A DNA stretch of 64,000 nucleotides from assembly GCA_033439765.1 (NCBI GenBank), contig JAULSN010000005.1, positions 3,735,001 through 3,799,000 of the forward strand. The letters run 5' to 3'. The first letter of the stretch is position 1. Every line of letters starts with the position of its first letter. Below are positions 35,822-46,635 of this stretch, piece after piece. The notes under the pieces were generated by a model. The model ran no database searches. It was not told the DNA's origin and was given only the letters and a program-made list of their open reading frames with translations. The DNA comes from Lasiosphaeria ovina. Taxonomy: Eukaryota > Ascomycota > Sordariomycetes > Sordariales > Lasiosphaeriaceae. The translations under genes were made by a program, and so were the position numbers.

Positions 35822-36091
35822 CAATCCCTAAATAATTGTCGGCGCGCCACTTGGGAAGAAGAAGGATTATATTAACAGACAAGTTGGCCAAGAAATTCTT
35901 TACCAGGCGTTTCCAGGAGATGGGCCTCTGCGATTCTGCATTTGTGTTTCCAAGATCTGCCGCCTCCCTCTTAGAAACCCATTCAGATCGATCCCCAGGG
36001 TAGTGGAAGGTAATATAGGTAGGTATAGTTGGGATGGGAGGCCTTTTACATTTTGACAAGTCTCACGCTAACACGCATTTAGAGATTGACT
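35822..36091 (+). mobile_element. Short inverted-repeat element (MITE-like), copy 1
   Basis: Starts CAATCCCTAAATAATTGTCGG and ends, in reverse complement, CCAGTCAATCTCTAAATGCG, so the ends are imperfect inverted repeats. The left end continues GGGAAGAAGAAGGATTAT, matching copy 2 (GGGAACAAGGAGAAGATTAT). About 270 bp and non-coding. The middle has diverged more than the ends. Confidence 0.65.
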
Positions 36092-36250
36092 GGAACTTCG
36101 ACCTTGTGGGGAAACCCGTTATTTGCAGGCGTCGACGACATCGGAAACCCGCGAAAACGCGGCCCGCTCCGCAACGAACACTGTCGCGCAGCGGGCTGGC
36201 ATTCAGCCCTAGTCTAGACATCCGCGAGGGGTCCACGCCTACATGCACTC

Positions 36251-36489
36251 CAATCCCTGAATATTTGTTGGCCTGGTACCTGGGAACAAGGAGAAGATTA
36301 TCGCAAATAAACTAGCGGAAAGCCTTTAATAGGTACTTTTAGAGAAGAGATATGTCTCTAGCATTCTAGAATGGGGTCCTAATAGTTATTGCCCCCCTCG
36401 GCGAAAAACCTATAGGGCGAGCCGTAAGGAATTGAGGCCTTCCAAATCTTGGAGAGTCCCCCGCTAACAAACATTCAGGAATTGGATTG
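36251..36489 (+). mobile_element. Short inverted-repeat element (MITE-like), copy 2
   Basis: 239 bp. Left end CAATCCCTGAATATTTGTTGG, right end in reverse complement CAATCCAATTCCTGAATGTT, giving terminal inverted repeats of about 25 bp. Its reverse complement aligns with the first intron of the NLR gene over roughly 185 bp. No target-site duplication is obvious and there is no ORF. Confidence 0.75.
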
Positions 36490-36784
36490 TATCGTGAACT
36501 TACGGATATCAAGGTCCCGATTGTTTCCGTTTATTCCTCAGAAACCACGCGCGCGTGCGTACGATGGAAGACGCCACCATGCACTGCGCTGCCACCTGCA
36601 GGCAGCCCCAGCTGGCCCGCCGCTTGTCTTCTCAGCCAGCCTCGCCGACAGCCAAATCCCAAAACCTCGCAGGCCTCCATGACCTCAGCGAGCCCAAGCA
36701 CGTCAAATCGCGCTCTATCTTCAGGCTGCAGTGCCCTTCTACCGTTTCATCTTCTCGTTCAACGTGCTTATCGAAGCTGTGAAG

Positions 36785-39700
36785 ATGGTATTCGAGCGGT
36801 TCAAGCAACGATTCAGAAAATCAAGAAGCGGGGGCACTAATCAGTCCAATGCCTCTTTATCCACGTCGTCGACACCACCCGAAGGTATGGGAACGGAACT
36901 TCATGCGGCCGAAGACCCCCTTCAAGGCTCGCCATCTCTGGTAGAAGCCCACGACCCGCCTCCCGAGCCTGTTGACCCCGAGCTTGTTGCGTCTTCTGCT
37001 ATCGATCCTGCATCCTACCCACTGTCATCCGCGACGTCCTCCCTCGATGTCTCTCGTCCAACGGCGCCGACCGGGCTAGCAGCTGCGCCCGAGTCCCAGC
37101 TGCGGTCGGAAGAGTCGAAGGCCACAGCACCGTCGCTCTGGGACCGTGCCTACGACCTCCTCCGGGAAAATGAGCCGGACCTAGTAATCGAGTACGAGCG
37201 GCTGCTTTCGCATGAGCTACCCGTGACAGAAGGTACGTGCTCCGCCAACTCTTACAATCCAATCCCTAAATGTTTGTTAGCGGGGGACTTTTCAAGATTT
37301 GAAAGGCCTCAAGGTTTTTGGCCGAGGGAGATAAACTATTAGAACCCCTATTCTAAAATTCTAGAGGCCTATTTCTTCTCTAAAAGTACCTATTCGAGGC
37401 CTTTTCTGTCGGTTTATTTACGATAATCTTCTCCTTGTTCGCGACTAATCACCTATACATAGTAGTTGCTACCCCGACCGCATCGAATAATGGCCTCGAC
37501 AACACGACGGGCAAGATCTTCAGTCAGAGCCCCGAGGGCCGTCGACGACAACTGAAGACCATCATTGACTGCGGCCTGCGCCGAATGGAAGAAAGAAAAA
37601 CCACCTACACCATTGCCGGCCACAAATTCGTCCTGGAGGACCAGATCGCGAAAGTCGCCGACTTTGCTCTCTGGACGAAGGACTTTGTCGCCGCGGCTGT
37701 CAATGCGTCCCCCGAGGCGTCCCTCGCCTGGGCCGGCGTCTGCATCATTCTCCCCATCCTCACAAGCCCGAGGGCGGCAGAACAGGCTAACGGCGATGGC
37801 TTCGCATACGTCACCTCTCGCCTGCGCTACTACGTCGAGCTCGAACATCTCTTATGGCCTAGGAACTTAGAATCTAAGGATGGGTTGCAGAAGGAGTTCG
37901 AGGATCACATTGTCGACCTCTACCAGCACATTCTCGACTTCCAGCTCAAGAGCGTCCTCCGTTTCTACCGGAGCTGGTCAGGGAAACTCCTGCGCGATGT
38001 CTCCAAGAGCGACGACTGGAAAGAGAAGTTGTCTCATATCAAGAACCTCGAGACTATCGTGAACAAAGAATCCAAGGTTATCAATACTCTAGCCTCAAGG
38101 CAAGCCCTGGAGAGCGTTAGCGACAATGCAAATGCGTCTCTCAAAGTCATGCAGAATCTTCTTTCTGTTGCCCAAGAGCAGGTCCATGCCATCAAAGACC
38201 AGACGAGCCAGCAGGAAAAGATACATCACGACGCAGAAGACAATAAGTGCCTCAGGGACTTGCACGTCACCGACCCCCACCTCGACAAGATTCGTATCGA
38301 GCAGACTAAAGGCAATATCTTGCCGCACTCGTGCTGGATCCTCGACCACACCAACTTTCGCCAGTGGCGCGAAGACCCATCCCGTCAATTGCTCTGGATC
38401 AGGGGCAATCCCGGCAAGGGTAAGACCATGCTGGTTTCTGGCATCATAAATACACTGCACGACACGAAAAAAATGGCGGACTCGGAGAGCGACGAGCTGC
38501 TCTCGTATTTCTTCTGCCAGGCCACCAACAACCAAATCAACAGTGCGACCTCCGTGCTACGCGGCCTAATCTGGCTGCTTGTCAACCAGCAGCCGTCCCT
38601 CATTCAACACGTGCGGAAAGAGTACGACCGCGTCGGCAAGGACCTCTTCGAGGGCACCAATTCCTGGGTCGCACTGACTGTAATCTTCCAAAATGTCCTA
38701 AGCGATGCAAGCCTGGTGCACACCTACCTCGTCGTCGATGCCCTCGATGAGTGCGTAGTTGAACTACCCAAGCTTCTTGACTTGATTTCTCGGAGCCTGT
38801 CGTTTCCAACACGCGTGAAATGGCTTTTGTCGAGCCGGAATGAGCCCGGGATCGAGCAGAAGCTCGATAAACACGCCCAGATAAATCTTGAGCTCGAAGA
38901 GAATGCCAAGTACGTTTCTCGCACGGTCGACCGATATATCGACCATAGGCTCTCCGAGATAACGTCGCTTGCCGACGACATCGACCTTCGGGGCCTAGTG
39001 CGAGGCATCCTGCACCAGAAGGCGAATGGCACATTCCTCTGGGTCGCCCTCGTCGTTCAGGAGCTAGCAGAGGCCAAGGGTTGGGAGGTTCTAAAAGTAG
39101 CTAAACAACTGCCCTCCGGCTTGTACGGGCTCTACGATCGCATGTTAGGGCAGATCCAGGGGCTTCGAAGAAACTCGGAACTCTGCTACCTCGTACTCGC
39201 CACTGCTGTCGCTACATACCGCCCACTTCACCTAGAGGAGATTGGGGTGCTATCCGGACTGCCATCGGAAATCCACGAGTTCCCAGAGCATATCCATCAG
39301 GTTGTGAAGCTGTGCGGGTCGTTTCTCACAATCCAGGACAACCAAGTCTACCTCGTCCATCAATCGGCCAAGGACTATTTAGTCGCAAAAGCCGAAAAAG
39401 CCTATGCCATGCTGTTCCCCTTTGGCATCGCAAATATCCACCGCGCCATCTTCACCCGGTCACTGGAGCGCATGTCGTGTACGTTGAAGCGTGACATGTA
39501 CAACTTGGGTCGCCCCGGATGTCCCATTGACGATGCCCGTCCAAGCGGCCCTGACCCGTTAGCCGCGGTACGGTACTCATGCGTCTATTGGGTAGATCAC
39601 CTTTGCGATTCGAAGGAAGCTGGTCAGGATCCGAACCTGGAAGACGGCAGTACCGTCTATACATTTCTCTCAAAGAAGTTCCTATACTGGCTGGAAGCTC

Positions 39701-41928
39701 TTAGTTTGCTCCGAAGCGTGTCCGAAGGGGTCGTTGCAACAAGAAAGCTCAATGAGCTCTTTGTGAGTTTGAGATAACCCCGGGTAATCGGAGACGTACT
39801 AACATAACTTCAGACGCACAGCAGTGACCAGCAATTAACGGGACTGGTTCGAGACATGCTCCGGTTTATCCTCTCCCACAGGCTACCTATAGAGACCGCT
39901 CCACTGCAAACATACGCGTCAGCCCTCGTGTTCAGTCCAGTCAACAGTGTAGTGCGGAAATTATTCGAAGTCGAGGAGCCGAGCTGGATAACCGTGAAAC
40001 CCAAGGTGGAAGACCACTGGAGCGCATGTCTACAGACGCTCGAAGGCCATGACGATACGGTTGATTCGGTAGCCTTCTCGCCTGATGGAAAGCAGTTGGC
40101 CTCGGGTTCTGACGACAAGACGGTCCGACTCTGGGATATAGCTTCAGGCATATGTCTACAGACGCTCGAGGGCCATACCGACGAAGTTATTTCGGTAGCC
40201 TTCTCGCCCGACGGCAAGCAGTTAGCCTCGGGTTCTTCCGACAAGACGGTCCGACTCTGGGATATAGCTTCAGGTGTATGTCTACAGACGCTTGAGGGCC
40301 ATACCGACGAAGTTAATTCGGTAGCCTTCTCGCCCGACGGCAAGCAGTTGGCCTCGGGTTCTGACGACAAGACGGTCCGACTCTGGGATATAGCTTCAGG
40401 TGTATGTCTACAGACGCTCGAGGGCCATACCGACGAAGTTAATTCGGTAGCCTTCTCGCCCGACGGCAAGCAGTTAGCCTCAGGTTCTTCCGACGAGACG
40501 GTCCGGCTCTGGGATATAGCTTCAGGCATATGTCTGCAGACCCTCGAGGGCCATACCAATGAAGTTAATTCGGTAGCCTTCTCGCCCGACGGCAAGCAGT
40601 TAGCCTCAGGTTCTGACGACGAGACGGTCCGGCTCTGGGATATAGCTTTAGGTGTATGTCTACAGATGCTCGAGGGCCATCGACACTGGGTTAATTCGGT
40701 AGCCTTCTCGCCCGACGGCAAGCAGCTAGCCTCAGGTTCTGACGACGAGACGGTCCGGCTCTGGGATATAGCTTCAGGCATATGTCTGCAGGCCCTCGAG
40801 GGCCATACCAATGAAGTTAATTCGGCAGCCTTCTCGCCCGACGGCAAGCAGCTAGCCTCGGGTTCTGACGACGAGACGGTCCGGCTCTGGGATATAGCTT
40901 CAGGCATATATCTACAGACCCTCGAGGGCCATACCGACGAAGTTAATTCGGTAGCCTTCTCGCCCGACGGCAAGCAGTTAGCCTCAGGTTCTGACGACGA
41001 GACGGTCCGGCTCTGGGATATAGCTTCAGGCATATGTCTGCAGACCCTCGAGGGCCATACCGACGAAGTTAATTCGGTAGCCTTCTCGCCCGACGGCAAG
41101 CAGCTAGCCTCGGGTTCTGACGACGAGACGGTCCGACTCTGGGATATAGCTTCAGGCATATATCTACAGACCCTCGAGGGCCATACCGACGAAGTTAATT
41201 CGGTAGCCTTCTCGCCCGACGGCAAGCAGTTAGCCTCGGGTTCTAACGACAAGACGGTCCGACTCTGGGATATAGCTTCAGGCATATGTCTACAGACGCT
41301 CGAGGGCCATTACGGCTGGATCAATTCGGTAGCCTTCTCGCCCGACGGCAAGCAGTTAGCCTCGGGTTCTAACGACAAGACGGTCCGACTCTGGGGTATA
41401 GCTTCAAGCATATGTCTACAGACGCTCCAGGGCCATCGACACCGGATTAATTCGGTAGCCTTCTCGCCCGACGGCAAGCAGTTAGCCTCGAGTTCTTTCG
41501 ACTCTACGGTCCGGCTCTGGGATACGGCTTCAGGCACCTGCCTACAGATAATTCCTGTCAGCGGGCTGCCTTCCAGCTTATCGTTTGATGCGGACTTTCG
41601 TTTATCAAGCAACCTCGGGCTCATAGATTTAGACCTCTCGCTATTATCCGTAAAAGCAGGTAAGCAGGGGTCTACTGATTTGGACCTCGACGACGCTCAA
41701 GGTCAAGCGCAAGGAACCCAGCTGCTCCCAGAGCCCTGTTGGTCAGTTTGCGGTGTTGAGGATCATTGGATTATGCGCGGCGGGGAGAGATTGCTTTGGC
41801 TGCCGCCGAACTGGCGACCGGATCTAGCGCAGTGGAACAATCCGGTCATGAGCTTCATGGGACGGACCCTAAGCATCGGCTGTGAGTCTGGCCGTGTGTT
41901 AATTATCGGCTTTGCGCACGATGCATAA
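36785..41928 (+). CDS. NACHT-WD40 NLR (HNWD / HET-E, HET-D, HET-R-like STAND protein)
   Basis: Three exons (36785-37232, 37463-39762, 39814-41928) give 1620 residues. The ATG at 36785 (MVFERFKQRFRKSRS) is chosen because the longer frame starts only at GTG. Residues 1-115 are Ser/Pro-rich and disordered. The N-terminal NLR domain begins at LWDRAYDLLRENEPDLV (about 118) and fits the NACHT_N-type region. NACHT follows with Walker A GNPGKGKT (464-471) and Walker B LVVDALDEC (about 572-580), then winged-helix-like segments. Twelve WD repeats of 42 residues occupy 988-1491. In Podospora, relatives trigger incompatibility cell death when the WD domain senses a partner protein; that role is inferred here. 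The gene appears intact, without internal stops or frameshifts. The tail after the repeats is about 130 residues. Confidence 0.93.
37255..37440 (-). mobile_element. Inverted-repeat element copy 3, forming most of NLR intron 1
   Basis: Reverse-oriented, truncated copy of the element at 36251-36489. It starts CAATCCAATCCCTAAATGTT and ends CGATAATCTTCTCCTTGTT, where the last 33 bp of the full element are missing. It lies inside the 230 bp intron 37233-37462. The donor GTACGT, the branch site CTAAT and the acceptor CATAG lie outside the element, suggesting insertion into an existing intron. Confidence 0.75.
40027..41538 (+). repeat. Twelve tandem 126 bp WD40 repeats
   Basis: Each unit encodes 42 residues of the form CLQTLEGHTDEVNSVAFSPD followed by GKQLASGSDDETVRLWDIAS and GI. 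Repeats 2-10 differ at only a few positions. Differences gather at unit positions 9-13, 29-32 and 39, the places reported as hypervariable in HET-E/HET-D. Repeats 8 and 10 begin with Tyr instead of Cys. The last two repeats are the most diverged, as edge repeats usually are. Confidence 0.95.
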
Positions 41929-43866
41929 AACACCAGCCTCGCGGGGATTCCTGGGGCATTCACCATGTTGCTTTCTCAATTGTTTTTTTCATAGCGTGCT
42001 ATCAGAAGGGTTAGAGAGGATAATGACATATGATAGCATACTGTCCTTATTGTTCTAGTTTGGAGGAGCTGCGGGTTCGAGCATGCATCTCCTTGGTGCA
42101 TGCTAGGGGTGATTTCCACGTCACTTGTAGTGATGGTCGTCTATGCGTGCTTTTCGCGCGAGCTCTTCGAGGTTTGGCCCGTTAGTTCGGCAGGGTAAAG
42201 CAGGGAAAGACGGGATGGATCAAAAAAGCTTCGTTGAGGCGATTGCCAAATATATACGGGCTGCAGAAACAAAAGGGTCTCTCTTATGCCCTAGGTGAGC
42301 TTAATCAGCTTGGCGAAAAGCCTCTTAGGTCGCCTATGGTTCTTTTGACTTACTTTTGCTGCATAGCTGCACGTGGAAGCAATGTGCTGTACTGTACCTG
42401 TCAACACTGAGCTGATGTGCTTATGGATCTAGTCTGTCCTTCAGCTGTTGACATTGACGCCTCGAGTTGTGAACTGAGCTCAGAGATCCGCTTGTTGAGC
42501 TCTGACACTTCCTTGCGATGGGAGACTCGCTCGGCTCGAAGATGCGCGACTTTGCCAGTCGGACTAACAACAGCCTTAATCTGCTGCTTTTGATCGGACA
42601 TGGACTGCGTCAGCTGTCGCACCAATCTCCCCGACACACGAGGTACGAGCTGAAGGCGCGGCTGTGCGGTGGTGGCGCTCTTCACAATCTCATGTCGTTT
42701 GGCGATCCTCCGCGCAATCTTCCAGATCCTGTTGGATCTGTACCTTCCAAATCGGCTCCGAAACCCAATTCGCCAGTTGTTCAGGGACCTGAGATTCCTG
42801 CCAAAACTTCGTTGGGCGACAGATGGACACGCCCGAGTTCAGTGCAGGCAATGGATGACCTCAGAGATCTGGTGGTGAAAGATCAAGTCCCGGGTGTTGC
42901 ACGTCCCTTGACCTACCTGGCTGGATCTGAGATCAAAGGACAGGCCTAGGCTAAGGAGGTGTGGGATCTCAAAGCCCAGTGGATCAAAGAGCAAGACCCT
43001 GTGCAGGCTCCTTGATTAGGGGCTAATATAACTAAATTGCGCTGGTCATGCCTGCTTGATCGATGGGTCGGTCAGACTTGTGATTGTCCGTTCCAAGGGG
43101 AGCAATTGTGATATAAAAGAGCAATGAGAAATAGGTCTGGGTGTCTTTCTCCGCCCCTTATTTGTTAATCTGCCCAGGAGAGGCATGTTTTGGCTGCCCC
43201 TGACAAAGCCAGAATAGTGCATCAAAATGGCTCAAGCCGTTTCGCTGCTTATGACTACTTGCCTAATAATCACCCCTCGTCAATCTTTATATATATATAT
43301 ATACGTTATATATCCATAATAAAAATAGATTTCCAGTTTAATCGGTATTTCTCCTATACTTACAATACATCTGCTAGTGTTCTGTTCATGTCGGCAACGG
43401 CTAGGAGGTAGCGGTGCGGCGTTCCCCTGAGATTCTTTATCGACTGTTTTCTTGAGGCGCTCAAAACATTTCCTAGAGTTTTGTTTAAGTTGCTTCACAT
43501 GTTGTAGGAATGGGGTTCTCGCAGCTTACCCGCGGAGTTGGCAAGAGGGCAGGAGGAGAGCAGAACCCTTTGTTAAGCACATGGGGTAGATGCTTCCCGC
43601 TACTTGTTTCTCAGCTGGCCGTGTGAGCATGGCTTAGTACAGAGTATTCAAGGTACCTACCCATATAAGAGACGCTCTGTCGAGTGGGCGTACCATAGGG
43701 AGCGTTTATGAACATTATCATTCGTAAAAAATACCACCCAGTACCTCGAGAATATTTCACACTGATACGACAACGCCCGGCTTTCTCAGACATTCTACAG
43801 AATACTAGAAGGGAGAAACTTTGTTAGTTTATCTCCATTTTCTTTATTTTCTCTTGTGAGAGTCTC
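41929..43866. other. Intergenic region downstream of the NLR gene
   Basis: About 1.9 kb. Contains a short plus-strand frame at 42213-42292 (MDQKSFVEAIAKYIRAAETK, stopping soon after) and a decayed coiled-coil reading frame on the minus strand, listed separately. An AT microsatellite lies at about 43288-43303. Nothing else is supported. Confidence 0.45.
42401..42760 (-). pseudogene. Uncharacterised coiled-coil ORF fragment
   Basis: The minus strand reads through a basic region (RSNRIWKIARRIAKRHEIVK), then a heptad-rich segment (VAHLRAERVSHRKEVSELNK then RISELSSQLEASMST) to a stop at 42401. No start or upstream domain was recognised. The layout recalls the C-terminal tail of DNA transposases or gag-like proteins, but I cannot assign it. 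It may also be chance. Confidence 0.3.
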
Positions 43867-43969
43867 GGCTCGGGCTCGGTTTAAGGTCTGCGCCTCACTT
43901 CTCAGGTCTACTTCCATCCTGTCTCATAACAATTCGGGTTGCCAAGGTACGTGATTCGGGCATGAGAGA
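43867..43969 (+). repeat. Dispersed direct repeat, copy 2
   Basis: Same orientation and register as 35409-35512, beginning GGCTCGGGCTCGGTTTAAGG. Differences from copy 1 are mostly transitions. It sits about 1.9 kb past the NLR stop. Confidence 0.75.
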
Positions 43970-44243
43970 CACAGTTTCTAATCCCAGACTATCTGAAATC
44001 CGTCGCAAGCCTGCCTGCGTGCCGTTACGAATGGCCTGTGCGTCGGAAGGTACTGTACAAAGTGAAGAAAAGCCAAGTACACTACCTAAGTAATCCAATA
44101 GTATAAAGGTAGCGTCTTCCAAAGACCGGTGCTGTACGGTGGAAGACGTGGGACGACGGCTTGCAGTGACGACCATGCTAGAAGAGAGGTCTTCCAAGGG
44201 GGAAGAAACCCTAGGTCCTTGTCTAGATAGTTCTCTTTTAAAG

Positions 44244-45396
44244 CTAAGTATTTTCGGCCTCTTGGCCCTCATAGCCTTGACTTGACCCAACAGGCCCGGC
44301 AGCGGCGGCGTCTTGCCTCCTATGCCACAATGCCCGGGTATCCCACAGCACTTGTCCAACGGGTAAAAGCGACTGGTCGCTGTGCGTCCAGTAGAAAGCA
44401 CCATGGACGGGGTTTATAGCCCGCCGGAACCCACCTGGGTGCTGGCTGTGAGACTCGCCGTCGACTTTCCAGACGGGCCTGCCCGAGAAGAACTCGCGGT
44501 CGGGTTCGGAGCGGAGCCCGCCCACTCGGGTCGGGGCTGCGGCGGGCCAGTGGTAGCTCTGGCACCTCCTGAAACCCTGTGCGAGGAAACGATAGAGGGC
44601 GTAGCGGAAAGTCACGCCGCTGTCTGTCGCCGTTCACCCGCGGGACGAGCCAGCAGTCGATCTCGCAGCCGGGATCCTTGATGTTCCCCGGCGATTCGGC
44701 ACGGAACTGGAGCATGAGAAGCCATCCGCCGTCAAGCAGAATATCTGGGGGCACTGGTACTTGTCGGCATACCTAATTAAGGGTGCGCGGACGTCAGAAC
44801 ATGTATTATTTTACTATCACCCGAGGTCTTCCGGGAAAAGCCCGCCTTACCCCCGTAACTCCTTGGCGAGCTTTTGTTGCGAATTGCTTAATCTGCTCTC
44901 CATCCACTCCTGGGGGCGTATGAGGTTCCTCTTCCACTCGCCGATGACGACCGGGACCTTCCGGTTCAGATGGGTGAAGGTATAAGACAAGTCGACCGTT
45001 TCGCTGCTTGAGATGTCCGAAAAGGCTTCCGCGTGCGATACCTGAAGAAGGGCTGGATAGTCGGTCCACGCTGCAAGGACGACGTTCGAAACCTCGGCCT
45101 TGAACCAGTCGCTGCAGCCCTCCTCTGTTTCGAGCCGCCACTGACGCTTGTTGGGCGGGAAAGCCGGGTGCGCCCACCGTACGGCATCGTCGTCGTAATC
45201 GAGCAACAAGGGGCCCTCGAAGTCGGCTATAATGCTTGAACGATCCTCGGGTGCGGCGCGGGAGTATGCTGTAACCGTCTTGATGGGGGGGGGGGTTATC
45301 TCTTGTCCACGCCTTGTCTGTCCCGGTCTTATACCCGGTTATCTTGACGCTGTTGGTGGAATGCTGGGAAAGGAGGTCCTGGACGGCTGCAGCCAT
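44244..45396 (-). pseudogene. Frameshifted fungal accessory gene with a nuclease-like core
   Basis: The minus strand reads MAAAVQDLLSQHSTNSVKIT to an eleven-C run (about 45285-45295), where the frame changes into RSSIIADFEGPLLLDYDDDA. It then continues through FEGPLLLDYDDDAVRWAHPA and QWRLETEEGCSDWFKAEVSN to VPVVIGEWKRNLI. After an intron (GTAAGG...TTAG) ELRG joins YADKYQCP. A second shift at a CCCCC run leads to LLDGGWLLMLQFRAESPG, and a third near 44620 leads to VTFRYALYRFLAQGFRRCQS. The pattern is of a once-continuous protein. The VIGEWK strand recalls the D/E-x-K core of PD-(D/E)XK nucleases; that is inference. Three shifts at or near homopolymers could be real decay or assembly error. 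Confidence 0.6.
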
Positions 45397-45675
45397 GATT
45401 CCTAATGAGGGAGATGATGGGCCGAATCTCCAATCTTGGGAGTTGGTAGTAATGCTGAGAGATTCTATCAGGGTCACAAGATGGCGGGGATGGGATGATC
45501 GGTGATCTCGGGCACCATTGCGGGCAAACAGCCACCCAATCGCGCTCCTGAACGGGCCTGTTCTCAAGACTATTAATAGGCAGGTAGGTATGTACCTAAT
45601 GCGCGGGGTGGGTAACACAAGAAGCACCGGGCAGGGCCACGGGATGGAGTACGCCGAGAGATATGCATAGACTGA

Positions 45676-45906
45676 TTACTGCTTGGGTAGAAAGCCATCG
45701 TCAATGAGACACTCCTGATGGTTTTGGTAGACGCGCAAGATGTGGTCGATATCGGAGTCGACGAAGAAGGCCGCGTTTGCCGGGTCAAGGTCTTCGACGC
45801 TCTCCAAGTCCACCACCATTACCCTGAAGTCACTATCGCAACGAACGAGGTGCAGATTATCCAGCTTCAAGTCGCCGTGACCGACACCACACCGTGCGAG
45901 AGGCTC
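45676..45906 (-). pseudogene. Protein-kinase catalytic-loop fragment
   Basis: Reads GHGDLKLDNLHLVRCDSDFR, then VMVVDLESVEDLDPANAAFF to a stop at 45676. HGDLKLDN is a kinase catalytic loop and VVDLES occupies the place of DFG. The N-lobe is missing, and the frame upstream is interrupted, so this is a truncated remnant. It lies 280 bp 5' of the frameshifted gene on the same strand and may once have belonged to the same accessory gene. Confidence 0.55.
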
Positions 45907-46635
45907 GTCCTGATGAGGAATTTAGCTCGTTGAAGTGGTGTGGTTTGTTGACTTGGGGTGGTAGTATAGATTACGTCAGAAAGACATGCAGCTCTCAAAA
46001 CAGTTTACAATGTAACCCAAAAACATGCAGGTGACTAGATTATATAGCTGAAGAGGGGACCATCTAAGCCAGTGGTTCACGCTGGTAATCCCCATGGAGA
46101 TATGCCAACAGAACTTACGTAGCACCGTCCGGGTTATTCAGCCGACTGCCTCGCGCAACTTTCTCGGGTTGCCTTCTATCTCAACAAATGCGACCCACCT
46201 CGTGGGCTTTGGGTAGCATTAGAACAGCAAAATCGGGCCAGAGTCGCTAGCGACAGGGTTGTGTCTGAGTACGCTATGCAAGAGTTCGTATTCTGGCTTC
46301 CGAGTCCGCCTGTGATCGACACGAGAAACGACATGCCAGCTATCTAAAGGTCCACACAGGACGTCGCCAACTCCCAGTGTGTGACATTGTTCTGTGTATA
46401 ATCAACGAGCGTTCCGTCAGCTTTTGGGCAATTCGCTAAACAAGAACAACAGGTAACGAGAAGCATAAGACAGACATCAGCAGCAAGACAACATATGAGA
46501 CACAGCTTGTTCAAAGCTTAGATTCACAGTCACTCATCAACCAAGCACGTCTACGCCCTCTATTACCCTTATAATTCTAACTCAGCACAACTCTCGCTCG
46601 AGCACCACTCTTGCTCTGTACTGCCCTCTTCCATA
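45907..46635. other. Intergenic region upstream of the PI-PLC gene
   Basis: About 730 bp with no supported ORF. The last 100 bp are C/T-rich and probably contain the PI-PLC-gene promoter and leader. Confidence 0.4.

Larger units (their letters stand above)
34985..36784. other. Repeat-rich intergenic region upstream of the NLR gene
   Basis: 1.8 kb marking the passage from the housekeeping block to the accessory region. It contains a TTGAG pentamer run (about 35040-35057), a GA microsatellite (about 35171-35201), one copy of a direct repeat (35409-35512) and two copies of a terminal-inverted-repeat element (35822-36091 and 36251-36489). No protein-coding gene is supported. Confidence 0.6.

Noticed and set aside
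39810..41285. A 491-residue open frame antisense to the WD repeats
   Set aside because: It is a shadow of the tandem repeat: a 126 bp unit with no stop on the other strand stays open in all copies. The sense strand has the recognisable protein.
40027..41538. Regular 126 bp repeats as a CRISPR-like array
   Set aside because: The units are contiguous coding WD repeats without spacers, in a eukaryotic genome.
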